From positions 1,724,288-1,788,287 of the forward strand of contig NZ_CP010029.1 in assembly GCF_001656035.1 (NCBI RefSeq): a DNA stretch of 64,000 nt. The letters run 5' to 3'. The translations under genes were made by a program, and so were the position numbers. This DNA is from Yersinia entomophaga (lineage in GTDB: Bacteria > Pseudomonadota > Gammaproteobacteria > Enterobacterales > Enterobacteriaceae). Within the stretch, counting starts at the first letter, position 1, and each line of letters begins with the position of its first letter. The notes below the pieces were generated by a model. It was not told the origin of the DNA, did not search any database, and saw only the letters and a program-made list of their open reading frames with translations. Shown here piece after piece: positions 31,170 through 42,961 of the stretch.

Positions 31170-32102
31170 ATGATTATCGTCACTGGCGGCGCCGGTTTTA
31201 TTGGCAGCAACATCGTTAAGGCACTGAATGATATAGGATATAAAGATATTCTAGTGGTAGATAACCTGAAAGACGGCACTAAGTTCGTCAATCTGGTCGA
31301 TCTGGACATCGCGGATTACATGGATAAAGAAGATTTTGTCGCTAGCATTGTTGCCGGTGATGATATGGGCGATATCGACGCCATCTTCCATGAAGGCGCT
31401 TGCTCCTCTACCACCGAGTGGGATGGCAAGTACATGATGGATAACAACTATCAGTACTCCAAAGACATTCTGCATTTCTGTCTGGATCGCGGTATTCCAT
31501 TCCTGTATGCCTCTTCAGCTGCAACTTACGGTGGCCGAACCGATAATTTCATTGAAGATCGCCAATATGAGCAGCCACTGAACGTTTACGGCTACTCAAA
31601 ATTCCTGTTCGATCAATATGTTCGTGAAATTCTGCCGCAAGCGGATTCACAAATTTGTGGCTTCCGCTATTTCAACGTCTACGGACCGCGCGAAGGCCAT
31701 AAAGGCAGCATGGCGAGCGTTGCTTTCCACCTGAACAATCAAATCAACGCTGGTGAAGCACCTAAACTGTTCGCTGGCAGCGAGAACTTTAAACGCGATT
31801 TCATCTATGTCGGTGACGTAGCTGCGGTCAATCTGTGGTTCTGGCAGAACGGCGTTTCCGGTATTTTCAACTGCGGAACTGGCCGTGCCGAATCCTTCCA
31901 GGCAGTGGCGGACGCCGTGGTGGAATACCATCAGAGCGGGCCAGTGGAATACATTCCATTCCCGGAAAAACTGAAAGGTCGCTATCAGGCATTCACTCAG
32001 GCCGACCTGACCAACCTACGCGCAGCCGGTTATGACAAACCGTTCAAAACCGTCGCCGAAGGGGTAAAAGAGTATCTGGGCTGGTTAAATCGCCCTATTT
32101 AA
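31170..32102 (+). CDS. hldD: ADP-L-glycero-D-manno-heptose-6-epimerase HldD (RfaD)
   Basis: Extended short-chain dehydrogenase-type epimerase making the heptose donor for the LPS inner core. The ATG at 31170 ([14 protein letters not shown]) with AAGGGTGA upstream gives 310 aa, as in E. coli. The Rossmann GGAGFIG is at residues 6-12 and the catalytic YGYSK near 140-144. It starts the hldD-waaF-waaC operon; waaF begins 29 bp later. Confidence 0.98.
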   Translation: MIIVTGGAGFIGSNIVKALNDIGYKDILVVDNLKDGTKFVNLVDLDIADYMDKEDFVASIVAGDDMGDIDAIFHEGACSSTTEWDGKYMMDNNYQYSKDILHFCLDRGIPFLYASSAATYGGRTDNFIEDRQYEQPLNVYGYSKFLFDQYVREILPQADSQICGFRYFNVYGPREGHKGSMASVAFHLNNQINAGEAPKLFAGSENFKRDFIYVGDVAAVNLWFWQNGVSGIFNCGTGRAESFQAVADAVVEYHQSGPVEYIPFPEKLKGRYQAFTQADLTNLRAAGYDKPFKTVAEGVKEYLGWLNRPI

Positions 32103-32131
32103 GTCATTCGCTGCAAGGAATTGATAACGGT

Positions 32132-33196
32132 ATGAGAATACTGGTCATCGGCCCTTCTTGGGTTGGCGATATGATGATGTCGCAAAGTTTGTACCGCACC
32201 CTGAAGGCCGAATATCCGGCAGCAGAGATTGATGTGATGGCACCCGCGTGGTGCCGTCCACTTCTGGCCAGAATGCCAGAGGTGCGCCGCGCTATCCCAA
32301 TGCCGCTCGGTCATGGGGTATTTAATCTGGAAGGCCGTCGCCGTTTGGGTATCGCTTTGCGCGAGGAAGCCTATGATCGCGCCTATGTCTTACCCAATTC
32401 GTTCAAATCTGCGTTAATACCCTACTTTTCCGGTATTCGTCAGCGTACAGGCTGGCGCGGTGAAATGCGTTATTTCCTGCTCAACGATATGCGCATTCTG
32501 GATAAACAGGCTTTCCCGCTGATGGTTCAGCGTTATGTTGCGCTGGCTTACGATAAGTCGCGAATTACTTCCGAAGCCGATCTGCCGCAGCCCATTCTCT
32601 GGCCGCAGTTACAGGTGCAGGATGAAGAAATTGCGGAAACCACCGCCGCTTTTAATCTCAGCGATAATCGGCCAATCATCGGTTTTTGTCCCGGTGCCGA
32701 ATTTGGCCCAGCCAAACGTTGGCCGCACTACCATTACGCCACTTTGGCACAAAAACTCATTGATGACGGTTATCAAATCACCCTGTTTGGTTCTGAAAAA
32801 GACCATAAAGCGGGAGAAGATATTCGTCAGGCACTTCAGGCAGAAAGTCGCGATTTCTGCCTGAATCTGGCTGGGCAAACGACGCTGGATCAAGCGGTAA
32901 TACTGATTGCCGCCTGTAGCGCCGTGGTGAGCAACGATTCCGGCCTGATGCACGTTGCCGCCGCGTTGAACAAACCTTTGGTGGCCTTATATGGCCCAAG
33001 CAGCCCAGCCTTCACACCGCCACTTTCAGATAAAGCGACGGTTATTCGTTTGATTACCGGCTACCACAAAGTGCGCAAAGGAGATGCCGATCAAGGCTAC
33101 CACCAAAGCCTGATCGACATTCAGCCAGAGCAGGTTTTGGCCGCACTACAGCTGCAGTTGGCAACACAGTCTTCAACGGTAAATGAGGCGCACTGA
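32132..33196 (+). CDS. waaF: ADP-heptose--LPS heptosyltransferase II WaaF
   Basis: GT9-family enzyme that adds heptose II to heptose I of the LPS inner core at the cytoplasmic face of the inner membrane. The N-terminal ILVIGPSWVGDMMMSQSL and the C-terminal donor-site VVSNDSGLMHVAAAL are diagnostic. The 354 aa are close to E. coli (348 aa). It shares one base with the waaC start (TGATG), indicating coupled translation. Confidence 0.96.
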   Translation: MRILVIGPSWVGDMMMSQSLYRTLKAEYPAAEIDVMAPAWCRPLLARMPEVRRAIPMPLGHGVFNLEGRRRLGIALREEAYDRAYVLPNSFKSALIPYFSGIRQRTGWRGEMRYFLLNDMRILDKQAFPLMVQRYVALAYDKSRITSEADLPQPILWPQLQVQDEEIAETTAAFNLSDNRPIIGFCPGAEFGPAKRWPHYHYATLAQKLIDDGYQITLFGSEKDHKAGEDIRQALQAESRDFCLNLAGQTTLDQAVILIAACSAVVSNDSGLMHVAAALNKPLVALYGPSSPAFTPPLSDKATVIRLITGYHKVRKGDADQGYHQSLIDIQPEQVLAALQLQLATQSSTVNEAH

Positions 33197-34161
33197 TGCA
33201 CGTATTGATCATTAAAACCTCATCGATGGGTGACGTTTTGCATACGTTACCCGCTCTGACCGATGCAATGAGCGCCATTCCCGGAATCCGTTTCGATTGG
33301 GTGGTAGAAGAAGGGTTTACTCAGATTCCCAGTTGGCATCCGGCGGTGGATAAAGTGATTCCGGTGGCCATTCGCCGCTGGCGCAAAAACTGGTTTGGTA
33401 GTGATACACGGCAAGAACGCTGTGACTTCAAACGAATCGTGCAAGAGCGCAGCTATGATTTGGTGATCGATGCTCAGGGCCTGATAAAAAGCGCGGCGCT
33501 CATCACCCGCATTGCCAAGGGCACCCGACACGGCCCAGATTGCAAAAGCGCCCGGGAACCCTTCGCCAGTTGGTTTTATAACTGCCGTCATGAAATAGAC
33601 AAGCAGCTACATGCCGTTGAGCGTACTCGCCAGCTCTTTGCTAAAAGTCTGGGTTATACCAAGCCGGAAACCGTCGGTGATTACGCTATCGCTCAGCGTT
33701 TCCTCAGCCAGTTACCGCCAGACGCTGGGCAATATCTGGTTTTCCTACATGCGACGACCCGTGACAGTAAGCACTGGCCGGAAAGCCATTGGCGTCAGTT
33801 AATTCAGTTGGTTCAACCTACTGGGCTGAAAATTAAACTGCCGTGGGGCGCAGAGCATGAATATCAACGCGCAGTGCGTCTGGCCGATAATTTCCCTCAC
33901 GTGGAAGTGCTGCCAAAACTGAGTTTACAGCAAGTTGCCGAGGTATTAGCCGGTGCCAAAGCTGTGGTTTCCGTTGATACCGGGCTAAGTCATCTAACGG
34001 CAGCGTTAGCGCGGCCTAACATCACGCTGTTTGGCCCAACCGATCCCGGATTAATTGGCGGTTATGGTGAAAATCAGGTATCCGTTATCTCTAAAGAGAA
34101 AAGCATGGATACCATTCAAGCCAAAATTATCATGGCAGAATTGGATAAAATCATCGTCTAA
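33196..34161 (+). CDS. waaC: LPS heptosyltransferase I WaaC
   Basis: GT9-family enzyme adding the first heptose to Kdo2-lipid A. The start region HVLIIKTSSMGDVLHTLPAL contains the catalytic Asp of the family; FLHATTRDSKHWPE and VVSVDTGLSHLTAAL form the donor site. 321 aa. Last gene before a hairpin terminator and a 605-bp gene-free region; in E. coli, O-antigen ligase and outer-core genes follow at this place. Confidence 0.96.
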   Translation: MHVLIIKTSSMGDVLHTLPALTDAMSAIPGIRFDWVVEEGFTQIPSWHPAVDKVIPVAIRRWRKNWFGSDTRQERCDFKRIVQERSYDLVIDAQGLIKSAALITRIAKGTRHGPDCKSAREPFASWFYNCRHEIDKQLHAVERTRQLFAKSLGYTKPETVGDYAIAQRFLSQLPPDAGQYLVFLHATTRDSKHWPESHWRQLIQLVQPTGLKIKLPWGAEHEYQRAVRLADNFPHVEVLPKLSLQQVAEVLAGAKAVVSVDTGLSHLTAALARPNITLFGPTDPGLIGGYGENQVSVISKEKSMDTIQAKIIMAELDKIIV

Positions 34162-34179
34162 GTGACCGAATCCCCTCAT

Positions 34180-34213
34180 CTGCGCAGCCTCTCTCGCTGC
34201 GCAGTTTTCTCTT
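34180..34213 (+). terminator. Terminator of the hldD-waaF-waaC operon
   Basis: The self-complementary octamer CTGCGCAG occurs at 34180-34187 and again at 34197-34204, able to form an 8-bp stem with a 9-nt loop, followed by TTTTCTCTT. It lies 18 bp after the waaC stop. Confidence 0.8.
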
Positions 34214-34601
34214 AACTCTCACTGATTACCCTTTATCAGACGAATATTTTGCCGCTCGCTTCGCTGCGGAAAATATTAATAATATGCTGTTAGTTTTTAC
34301 CGTGATAATTAACTATTACATGCATGAGAAAATGATATTTAAGTAAGAATAAGTCATTTATCCGCAGCGATATTCCGGCGATTAACGAAAGTAATTAAAG
34401 GAAATCTCTAATAAAGGCGATCATCTTCATAACGACCAATGGGTTAAGCAATGTCATGAAGCACTCAGATATTTTATCTCTCTGTAATACGGATATTTTC
34501 AGGTTAATAGATAAAAAATAATCACCAATAAACTTCTCACTCTTATATGCTGTTTTTCGCCTTTTTACTGTAATCAGTCTTATTCTCGATAAGATAAAAA
34601 T

Positions 34602-34635
34602 ACCCGTTCAAACCAGGGAACGGGTTCGGTTTTTA
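34602..34635 (+). terminator. Terminator-like hairpin in the waaC-waaA gap
   Basis: ACCCGTTC (34602-34609) and GAACGGGT (34618-34625) form a perfect 8-bp stem followed by TCGGTTTTTAT. No gene recognisable to me ends nearby, so it may belong to a lost gene or an unannotated small RNA. Confidence 0.6.
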
Positions 34636-34766
34636 TACTGATTAATATATGAGCGGGTAAAATAGATCGGCGCTAGCCACCATTGGACATTACATAACCG
34701 GAAGAGAGCCTTTCTTCAGCAGTTATGGTATTATTCTGAATAACTCATATAAATGAATTTGATAGA

Positions 34767-36043
34767 ATGTTGCTGCGTTTATATCAGGTACTCCTCTACC
34801 TAATCCAACCTTTGATTTGGCTGCGATTGTTGCTACGTAGCCGTAAAGCCCCTGCTTACCGTAAGCGCTGGGGAGAACGTTATGGTTTCTGTGCCGGTAA
34901 AGTGGTCTCTGGCGGCATTATGCTGCATTCCGTTTCTGTCGGTGAAACTCTCGCGGCTATTCCGTTGGTTAGAGCTTTACGCCACCGCTATCCCTCATTG
35001 CCGATTACGGTAACGACCATGACGCCAACCGGTTCTGAGCGAGTGCAATCTGCCTTTGGCAAAGACGTTCATCACGTTTATCTCCCTTATGATCTTCCCG
35101 GTTCCGTAAATCGTTTTCTCGATCAGGTTAATCCTAAGCTGGTTATCATCATGGAAACCGAGCTATGGCCAAACCTGATTAATGCGCTGCACCACCGTAA
35201 AATTCCATTAGTTATCGCCAATGCGCGACTTTCTGCACGTTCAGCCGCAGGTTACAAAAAGATTGGCGGTTTTATTCGCAATATATTGCGACGTATCACG
35301 CTGATTGCCGCGCAGAATCAGGAAGATGGTGAGCGTTTTATCGAATTGGGTCTGAAACGATCTCAGTTGACCATTACTGGCAGCCTTAAGTTTGATATCT
35401 CGGTCACACCAGAACTGGCCGCACGAGCAATAACCCTACGCCGCCAGTGGGCTGCCCATCGCCCTGTGTGGATTGCAACCAGCACCCACGACGGCGAAGA
35501 AGCCATTTTGCTGGAAGCTCATCGTCAATTGTTATTACAGTATCCAACCCTATTATTGATTCTGGTGCCACGTCATCCAGAACGTTTCCCGAAAGCGATT
35601 GAACTGACCCAAAAGGCCGGATTCAGCTACACCTTACGCAGCGGTGGCGAAGTGCCATCCAGCAGCACTCAGGTGGTGATCGGCGATACCATGGGTGAAC
35701 TTATGCTTTTATATGGAATTGCCGATATGGCATTTGTCGGCGGTAGCCTGATAGAACGCGGTGGGCACAACCCACTCGAAGCCGCTGCCCACGCGATTCC
35801 AGTGATGATGGGGCCACATACTTTCAATTTCAAAGATATCTGTGCCAAGCTTGAGCAGGCCGAAGGGCTCATCACCGTCACCGATGCAGCCTCGCTGGTG
35901 AAGGAAATTAGCGTACTGCTCACCGACGAAGATTGCCGCCTCTACTATGGCCGCCATGCGGTTGAGGTTCTGCATGAGAACCAAGGGGCATTGCAGCGAT
36001 TATTGCATCTGTTGGAACCTTATTTGCCGCCGCGGAGCCACTA

Positions 36044-36044
<1 letters not shown>
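34767..36044 (+). CDS. waaA: Kdo transferase WaaA (KdtA)
   Basis: Bifunctional GT30 enzyme adding two Kdo residues to the lipid A precursor at the inner membrane. 425 aa as in E. coli. An N-terminal hydrophobic anchor (about 2-22) is followed by [33 protein letters not shown] with the catalytic Glu, METELWPN, and the C-terminal [21 protein letters not shown]. The stop overlaps the waaE ATG (TAATG). Confidence 0.98.
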
Positions 36045-37299
<1,255 letters not shown>

Positions 37300-37312
37300 G
37301 TTTACCTCTGAT

Positions 37313-38122
37313 TTAATGCTGGCAGTGACGGCAGAAAAACGTGCTGCGCTGCCCATGTTTCGCACTTTCAATCAGATGACCACAGCGCCTGCACGGCTCA
37401 CCGGCTCGACCATAAACCTGTAATTCCTGCGCAAAGTACCCCGGTTTGCCATCCGACTGCAAAAAATCACGTAGCGTTGTGCCGCCCTGCTCGATAGCGC
37501 GCAGCAATACCATTTTGATAGTTGCAACTAATAATCCGACTTCTGCTTCAGTTAGCGAACCCGCTGGGCGATCGGGAGCAATACCGGCGACGAACAGCGA
37601 TTCACTGGCATAGATATTCCCCACACCCACCACAACTTTATTATCCATAATCCACTGTTTAACCAAGGTTCGCTTATTGCGAGACAGGTTAAACAGGTAG
37701 GAAGCGCTAAATTCATCGCTTAACGGCTCAGGGCCGAGATGAGCCAGCACGTTGCTGGTTGCCAAATCCGAAGCCCATAGCCATGCACCAAAGCGGCGCG
37801 GGTCGGTATAGCGTAATATTTTGCCGTTACTGATCACCAAATCCACATGGTCATGTTTTTCTGCCTCGGTTTCCTCCGGCAAAATCCGCAAACTGCCTGA
37901 CATACCCAAATGAATGATAATCCAGCCTTTTGGCAATTCCAGTAACAGATATTTGGCACGGCGTTGCACACTCAGTACCAGTTGATCGCTCAGAGCCAGT
38001 ATTTCATCTGAAACCGGCCAGCGCAGACGGGAATTTCTGACGATGGCATATTGAATGCTGTGGCCGACCAGGTAGGGTTCAATCCCACGTCGACTGGTTT
38101 CAACTTCTGGTAATTCAGGCAT
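37313..38122 (-). CDS. mutM: Formamidopyrimidine-DNA glycosylase MutM (Fpg)
   Basis: Base-excision repair glycosylase/lyase removing 8-oxoguanine. After Met removal Pro2 is the Schiff-base nucleophile, with Glu3 next to it (MPELPEVE). Lys57-type beta loop RAKYLLLEL, the H2TH helix region and the C-terminal zinc finger (CRRCG ... FFCRHCQ) are intact. 269 aa as in E. coli. It lies downstream of rpmB-rpmG but behind a terminator. Confidence 0.98.
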   Translation of the reverse strand: MPELPEVETSRRGIEPYLVGHSIQYAIVRNSRLRWPVSDEILALSDQLVLSVQRRAKYLLLELPKGWIIIHLGMSGSLRILPEETEAEKHDHVDLVISNGKILRYTDPRRFGAWLWASDLATSNVLAHLGPEPLSDEFSASYLFNLSRNKRTLVKQWIMDNKVVVGVGNIYASESLFVAGIAPDRPAGSLTEAEVGLLVATIKMVLLRAIEQGGTTLRDFLQSDGKPGYFAQELQVYGRAGEPCRRCGHLIESAKHGQRSTFFCRHCQH

Positions 38123-38162
38123 TTAACCTCCGATTCAACGTGTTTACCGACCTTTATATAAC

Positions 38163-38190
38163 AAAAAACCCGGCCGAAGCCGGGTTTTTT
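38163..38190 (-). terminator. Terminator between rpmG and mutM
   Basis: AAAAAACCCGGC (38163-38174) and GCCGGGTTTTTT (38179-38190) form a perfect 12-bp stem. On the minus strand the loop is TTCG closed by C-G, a stable tetraloop, followed by T-run. It should end most rpmB-rpmG transcripts before mutM. Confidence 0.92.
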
Positions 38191-38205
38191 ATTAATCCAC
38201 TAAAA

Positions 38206-38376
<171 letters not shown>

Positions 38377-38384
38377 TCAGTTCC

Positions 38385-38642
<258 letters not shown>

Positions 38643-38686
38643 TCAGCTCGAGCTTCGTATAGGGTATGGCCGCCTCGTCAGGCTTT

Positions 38687-38777
38687 AGAGCCCATCTCAG
38701 CAAATTCACTGAGAAGACTCAATGTCATCAGGTCAGAAACCCCTGTCACCAGGTATAAACCTGCTGAGATAGGCTCT
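38687..38777 (-). promoter_or_regulatory. Inverted repeat in the rpmB mRNA leader
   Basis: AGAGCCCATCTCAGCA (38687-38702) and TGCTGAGATAGGCTCT (38762-38777) are complementary at 15 of 16 positions across a 59-nt loop. The loop itself contains CAGGT/ACCTG (38747-38762 region) and the right half of the minus-strand stem can instead form GGCT/AGCC (38681-38692). It lies inside the predicted rpmB leader, so alternative structures could control L28/L33 synthesis. Function is inference. Confidence 0.6.
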
Positions 38778-38810
38778 TCACGCCAAACCCAAGATTCTCA
38801 AAGGTGGCGT

Positions 38811-38839
38811 AGTATACGCTCTGAAGCGTAAGTGCTCAA
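38811..38839 (-). promoter_or_regulatory. Promoter of rpmB-rpmG
   Basis: On the minus strand TTGAGC (complement of 38834-38839), a 17-bp spacer and TATACT (complement of 38811-38816) make a good sigma-70 promoter. Transcription would begin near 38804, giving a leader of about 180 nt before rpmB. A short GATCC/GGATC hairpin (38856-38870) just upstream may be a weak end signal for radC. Confidence 0.7.
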
Positions 38840-38882
38840 GTCCCGAACAGCTAAAGATCCCGAAAGGATCGAGAAAATATCT

Positions 38883-39551
38883 CTAAATCCAGCCTCGTTC
38901 AGCAAAAGAGACACATTCGCCACGGCCAACCACTAAATGGTCGAGCACCCTAATATCTAATAATGAGCAGGCTTTTACCACCTGCGCAGTGATTAAACGG
39001 TCGGCTTGGCTCGGTTCAGCCTTCCCCGACGGGTGATTATGCGCCAGAATCAACGCAACAGCATTAACCTTTAGCGCTTCACGCACAATTTCCCGTGGAT
39101 GGACCTCTACGCTGGTGATGGTACCAGTAAACATCTCCTCATGGCGAATAACACGATGCTGGTTATCCAAAAACATCACTAAAAATATTTCCCGCTCACG
39201 TTCTGACAGCAAATTTTGCAGGTATTTTTGCGTCATTCGCGGATTTAACATCGCATTCTCTTTAGTCATATGGTCAGAAAAACATCTGGTGGCCAATTCG
39301 GAAATGGCATGAATCTGACTATATTTAGATTTTCCCATGCCTTTTTGTGCACAAAGCGTCGGATAATCCGCCGACATCAAACGATATAGAGAGCCAAATT
39401 CGGCAATTAGGTGCTCCGCCATCGCCATCACATGCAGACCCGGAATGCCCGTTCGTAAAAATATGGCCAGCAATTCAGCATCACTTAACGCCTCAGCGCC
39501 ATACTTCAGTAATTTTTCTCTGGGTCCATCCCCTTTCAGCCATAGTTCCAT
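38883..39551 (-). CDS. radC: RadC/YicR family JAMM protein
   Basis: Member of the RadC family with the JAMM metalloprotease-like signature: [12 protein letters not shown] followed by [15 protein letters not shown] (His-x-His-x10-Asp). Early claims of a DNA-repair role were withdrawn; the cellular function is unknown. An N-terminal helix-hairpin-helix-like region (about 20-85) precedes it. 222 aa as in E. coli. It is divergent from coaBC, as in relatives. Confidence 0.94.
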   Translation of the reverse strand: MELWLKGDGPREKLLKYGAEALSDAELLAIFLRTGIPGLHVMAMAEHLIAEFGSLYRLMSADYPTLCAQKGMGKSKYSQIHAISELATRCFSDHMTKENAMLNPRMTQKYLQNLLSEREREIFLVMFLDNQHRVIRHEEMFTGTITSVEVHPREIVREALKVNAVALILAHNHPSGKAEPSQADRLITAQVVKACSLLDIRVLDHLVVGRGECVSFAERGWI

Positions 39552-39745
39552 CCTAGAACTCCCCTATTCTCAATGCCGGAGTATCATGCCATGGCCGGAT
39601 TATCCTCACGACAAGCATCAATAAATCCTGCGTGACGCCACGCAAATTTCAGATTGATCGCTAACCTACGTTGCCCCCTATAGCAAAACTGCCGATGGGT
39701 TATGCTAAAATATCGCCTCTTTCGGCTTTCATTCGGACAATCATG

Positions 39746-40960
39746 ATGACGGGACTTTCCGGCAAACATATTGTGCTCGGTATCAGTGGTGGCATAGCCG
39801 CCTACAAATGTCCCGAGCTAGTACGCCGCTTACGCGATAAAGGCGCAGACGTGCGGGTAGTGATGACAACGGCTGCCAAAGCCTTTATCACTCCGCTAAC
39901 CTTGCAGGCCGTTTCGGGATATCCCGTCTCTGATGATTTGCTCGATCCTGCCGCAGAAGCCGCTATGGGCCATATCGAGCTGGGGAAATGGGCCGATCTG
40001 GTCATCATCGCTCCGGCCACCGCCGATTTACTGGCTAGAGTGGCTGCAGGCATGGCCAACGACCTGCTGACAACGCTTTGTCTGGCAACCGCAGCCCCAG
40101 TTGCCGCCGTTCCCGCAATGAATCAGCAGATGTACCGCGCGAGCGCTACACAGGCCAACCTGCAAACGCTGGGAAGCCGTGGCGTTTTGCTTTGGGGACC
40201 GGACAGCGGTAGTCAGGCCTGTGGCGATATCGGCCCTGGCCGCATGCTTGACCCATTGGAAATCGTGGCATTGGCGGAAAATCATTTTTCTGTAAAACAA
40301 GATCTGCAACATCTTCATGTCATGGTGACCGCCGGTCCTACTCGTGAAGCGCTGGATCCGGTACGTTTTATCAGTAACCACAGTTCAGGGAAAATGGGGT
40401 TCGCCATCGCTCAGGCGGCAGCGCAGCGCGGCGCTCACGTCACTTTAGTCGCTGGGCCGGTCAATCTGCCAACGCCTGCCGGAGTCACGCGCATTGATGT
40501 GATTAGCGCTCTTGAAATGCAAAGCGCCGTTCAGCAAGCCGCCCCTCATCAGAATATTTTTATTTCCTGTGCGGCCGTAGCGGATTACCGGGCGGAACAG
40601 GTTGCTGATGAAAAAATAAAAAAACAGGGTGATGAAATCACGCTGAAAATGGTGAAGAATCCAGATATTGTTGCTGGCGTCGCCGCAATGACGAAAAAAC
40701 GTCCATTTGTCGTCGGGTTTGCTGCCGAAACCCAGAATGTGGAAGAATATGCGCGACAAAAACTGGTGCGGAAGAATCTGGACCTGATTTGCGCCAATGA
40801 TGTTTCGCTCGCAGAGCATGGTTTTAATAGTGATACCAATGCATTGCACCTTTTTTGGCCGAACGGAGAGAAACGCTTGCCCCACAGCGATAAATCCCTG
40901 CTTGGTCAGCGTTTAATAGACGAGATTGTCAGCCGTTATGATGAAAAAAATCGACGTTAA
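39746..40960 (+). CDS. coaBC: Bifunctional CoaBC (phosphopantothenoylcysteine synthase/decarboxylase)
   Basis: Two steps of CoA synthesis in one flavoprotein: CoaB joins cysteine to 4'-phosphopantothenate, CoaC decarboxylates the product. With the ATG at 39746 the CoaC half shows GSGG-like [11 protein letters not shown], active-site His76, PAMNQ (123-127, with Asn126) and Cys159; the CoaB half follows from about residue 190 ([31 protein letters not shown]). 404 aa against 406. An ATG one codon upstream (39743) is equally possible. An extended -10 (TGCTAAAAT, 39703-39711) lies just upstream. It overlaps dut. Confidence 0.97.
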   Translation: MTGLSGKHIVLGISGGIAAYKCPELVRRLRDKGADVRVVMTTAAKAFITPLTLQAVSGYPVSDDLLDPAAEAAMGHIELGKWADLVIIAPATADLLARVAAGMANDLLTTLCLATAAPVAAVPAMNQQMYRASATQANLQTLGSRGVLLWGPDSGSQACGDIGPGRMLDPLEIVALAENHFSVKQDLQHLHVMVTAGPTREALDPVRFISNHSSGKMGFAIAQAAAQRGAHVTLVAGPVNLPTPAGVTRIDVISALEMQSAVQQAAPHQNIFISCAAVADYRAEQVADEKIKKQGDEITLKMVKNPDIVAGVAAMTKKRPFVVGFAAETQNVEEYARQKLVRKNLDLICANDVSLAEHGFNSDTNALHLFWPNGEKRLPHSDKSLLGQRLIDEIVSRYDEKNRR

Positions 40961-41396
40961 AATTCTGAATCCACGTATTGGCACCGAATTTCCATTGCCG
41001 ACCTACGCCACACCTGGCTCAGCTGGCTTGGATCTACGTGCCTGCCTGGATAGCGCAGTAGACCTGGCTCCGGGGCAAACGACTCTGCTGCCAACCGGTC
41101 TGGCTATCCACATTGGCGATACTGGTCTGGCGGCGGTAATTCTGCCGCGCTCAGGTTTAGGCCATAAGCACGGCGTGGTGTTAGGTAATCTGGTCGGCTT
41201 GATCGACTCCGATTATCAGGGGCAACTGATGGTTTCCGTGTGGAACCGTGGCCAGCAGTCTTTCACTATCGAACCGGGCGAACGTATTGCCCAGATGGTG
41301 TTTGTGCCTGTAGTACAAGCCGAGTTCAATCTGGTCGAAGATTTTGACCTCAGCGAACGCGGCACCGGTGGTTTTGGTCATTCTGGACGCCAATAA
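40938..41396 (+). CDS. dut: dUTP pyrophosphatase Dut
   Basis: Trimeric dUTPase that hydrolyses dUTP to dUMP, keeping uracil out of DNA and supplying thymidylate synthesis. All five motifs are visible: AGLDLRA (1), [11 protein letters not shown] (2), GLIDSDYQG (3), PGERIAQM (4) and the C-terminal [10 protein letters not shown] (5) that closes over the substrate. I chose the ATG at 40938 ([10 protein letters not shown]); the next codon is also ATG. It overlaps the end of coaBC by 23 bp, as in E. coli. Confidence 0.97.
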   Translation: MMKKIDVKILNPRIGTEFPLPTYATPGSAGLDLRACLDSAVDLAPGQTTLLPTGLAIHIGDTGLAAVILPRSGLGHKHGVVLGNLVGLIDSDYQGQLMVSVWNRGQQSFTIEPGERIAQMVFVPVVQAEFNLVEDFDLSERGTGGFGHSGRQ

Positions 41397-41518
41397 CCTA
41401 CCCTAAACCTCGATACCGTAAAAAAGCTATCACATAAGCCGCCTGGGCATTGTATCCAGCGCGGCCGGTGTTCAGGTTTTTGTTAATTAAGTCATTTTTA
41501 GCAAGGGTCTAATCGGAC

Positions 41519-42115
41519 ATGGCAGAGAAAGAAAATACGAAAAGGAATCGGCGCGAGGAAATATTGCAAGCTTTGGCGCAAATGCTGGAATCCAGCGATG
41601 GCAGCCAGCGGATCACCACCGCGAAGCTTGCCGCCAACGTTGGTGTTTCTGAGGCTGCGCTATATCGGCATTTCCCCAGCAAAACCAAGATGTTCGATAG
41701 CCTGATCGAGTTTATTGAAGATAGTCTTATGTCCCGCATTAATTTAATTCTGCAAGACGAAAAAGAAACTTTTAATCGTCTCAGGCTTATTCTATTGCTG
41801 GTTCTTGGGTTTGCCGAACGCAATCCAGGGCTAACCCGAATTATGACCGGACATGCTTTGATGTTTGAGCAGGATCGTTTACAGGGCCGGATTAATCAGC
41901 TATTTGAACGTATTGAAGCTCAGCTACGTCAGGTATTACGAGAAAGAAAGCTACGGGAAGGTCAGGGCTTTGCACATGATGAAACCCTGCTGGCGACGCA
42001 ATTGCTGGCTTTTTGTGAAGGGATGCTGTCTCGCTTTGTTCGCTCCGAATTCCGCTATTTGCCAACGCAAGAGTTCGATGCCCGCTGGCCGCTAGTGATG
42101 GCGCAATTACAATAG
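41519..42115 (+). CDS. slmA: Nucleoid occlusion factor SlmA
   Basis: TetR-fold DNA-binding protein that, bound to its chromosomal sites, prevents FtsZ ring assembly over the nucleoid. 198 aa, the E. coli length. The helix-turn-helix spans about residues 28-52 ([24 protein letters not shown]), followed by the dimerisation domain. It follows dut by 122 bp and is closed by a terminator shared with pyrE. Confidence 0.98.
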   Translation: MAEKENTKRNRREEILQALAQMLESSDGSQRITTAKLAANVGVSEAALYRHFPSKTKMFDSLIEFIEDSLMSRINLILQDEKETFNRLRLILLLVLGFAERNPGLTRIMTGHALMFEQDRLQGRINQLFERIEAQLRQVLRERKLREGQGFAHDETLLATQLLAFCEGMLSRFVRSEFRYLPTQEFDARWPLVMAQLQ

Positions 42116-42149
42116 GTGACGGCCAATAGTCAGTCACCGCAAAAAGTAA

Positions 42150-42169
42150 AAAGGGCCAATTGGCCCTTT
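42150..42169. terminator. Bidirectional terminator between slmA and pyrE
   Basis: AAAGGGCC (42150-42157), loop AATT and GGCCCTTT (42162-42169) are perfectly symmetric, with A-rich sequence before and T-rich after. Confidence 0.88.
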
Positions 42170-42200
42170 CGTCTTTGCACTTTGTTTTCAGCAAAATGGC

Positions 42201-42842
42201 TTAAACGCCGTAATTCTCGCGATAAACACGAACCGCGGCCAGATGATCGGCCATTTCCGGTTTTTCTTCCAGATAGGTAATCAAATCATTCAAAGTCACG
42301 ATAGAAATGACTTTGCAGTGATAATCCCGTTCCACTTCCTGAATAGCTGAAATTTCACCGCGGCCACGTTCCTGACGGTCTAACGAAATCATCACGCCCG
42401 CCAGAGAAGCGCCCTGCGCGCCGATAATCTCCATGGACTCACGAATAGCGGTACCCGCGGTAATCACATCATCAACCAGCATCACACGCCCTTGTAACGG
42501 GCTTCCCACCAGGCTGCCACCTTCACCGTGATCTTTCGCTTCCTTACGATTAAAGCAGTAAGGAACATCGCGCTGATGGTGTTCTGCCAATGCTACCGCC
42601 GTTGTGGTAGCAATAGGAATCCCCTTGTACGCAGGGCCAAACAGCAGATCAAACTCTACGCCACAATCCATCAGGGCTGCCGCATAAAAACGCCCCAATA
42701 ACGCCAGATCCAGCCCGGTGTTAAACAGTCCTGCATTAAAGAAGTAAGGACTGATCCGCCCTGACTTCAGGGTAAACTCGCCGAACTTCAAAACCTGTTT
42801 GTTAAGCGCAAACTCAATAAAATCGCGCTGATAGGCTTTCAT
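42201..42842 (-). CDS. pyrE: Orotate phosphoribosyltransferase PyrE
   Basis: Converts orotate and PRPP to orotidine 5'-phosphate in pyrimidine synthesis. The PRPP-binding motif [16 protein letters not shown] and the catalytic-loop Lys/His region ([13 protein letters not shown]) are intact. 213 aa as in E. coli. It lies downstream of rph, with an attenuator between, so its expression should depend on UTP-sensitive transcription-translation coupling over rph. Confidence 0.98.
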   Translation of the reverse strand: MKAYQRDFIEFALNKQVLKFGEFTLKSGRISPYFFNAGLFNTGLDLALLGRFYAAALMDCGVEFDLLFGPAYKGIPIATTTAVALAEHHQRDVPYCFNRKEAKDHGEGGSLVGSPLQGRVMLVDDVITAGTAIRESMEIIGAQGASLAGVMISLDRQERGRGEISAIQEVERDYHCKVISIVTLNDLITYLEEKPEMADHLAAVRVYRENYGV

Positions 42843-42924
42843 TGGTGTATCTCCTTTCCAGATTAGTGACTGCTGTGGTCAGTTACCGCATCTATCCTCG
42901 ATAAAATGCTCTCAGGCAACCGGG

Positions 42925-42954
42925 TATAAAAAAGGCGACTATCAGGTCGCCTTT
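42925..42954 (-). promoter_or_regulatory. pyrE attenuator (rph-pyrE terminator)
   Basis: On the minus strand AAAGGCGAC and GTCGCCTTT (42946-42954 and 42931-42939) form a 9-bp stem followed by TTTATA. It begins 8 bp beyond the rph stop codon. This is the arrangement of the E. coli pyrE attenuator: at low UTP, ribosomes translating to the end of rph stay close to polymerase and prevent the hairpin. Confidence 0.88.
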
Positions 42955-42961
42955 ATAAAAA

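Larger units (their letters stand above)
34162..34766. other. 605-bp gene-free, AT-rich stretch between waaC and waaA
   Basis: No open frame here is supported. It contains the waaC terminator at the left, a second terminator-like hairpin at 34602-34634 and presumably the waaA promoter near the right end (several AT-rich hexamers, none decisive). In E. coli this position carries the waaL-to-waaQ outer-core cluster; I found no recognisable remnant of those genes. Confidence 0.6.

Noticed and set aside
31040..31170. Sigma-32 promoter for hldD, as in E. coli rfaD
   Set aside because: A CCCCATAC string occurs but no CTTGAAA-like -35 lies at the right distance.
34162..34766. RfaH ops element or waaL remnant in the waaC-waaA gap
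   Set aside because: No GGCGGTAG-type ops sequence and no translated similarity to ligase or outer-core transferases were seen.
40445..40885. 146-codon minus-strand frame opposite coaBC
   Set aside because: Antisense shadow of coaBC; no recognisable motif.
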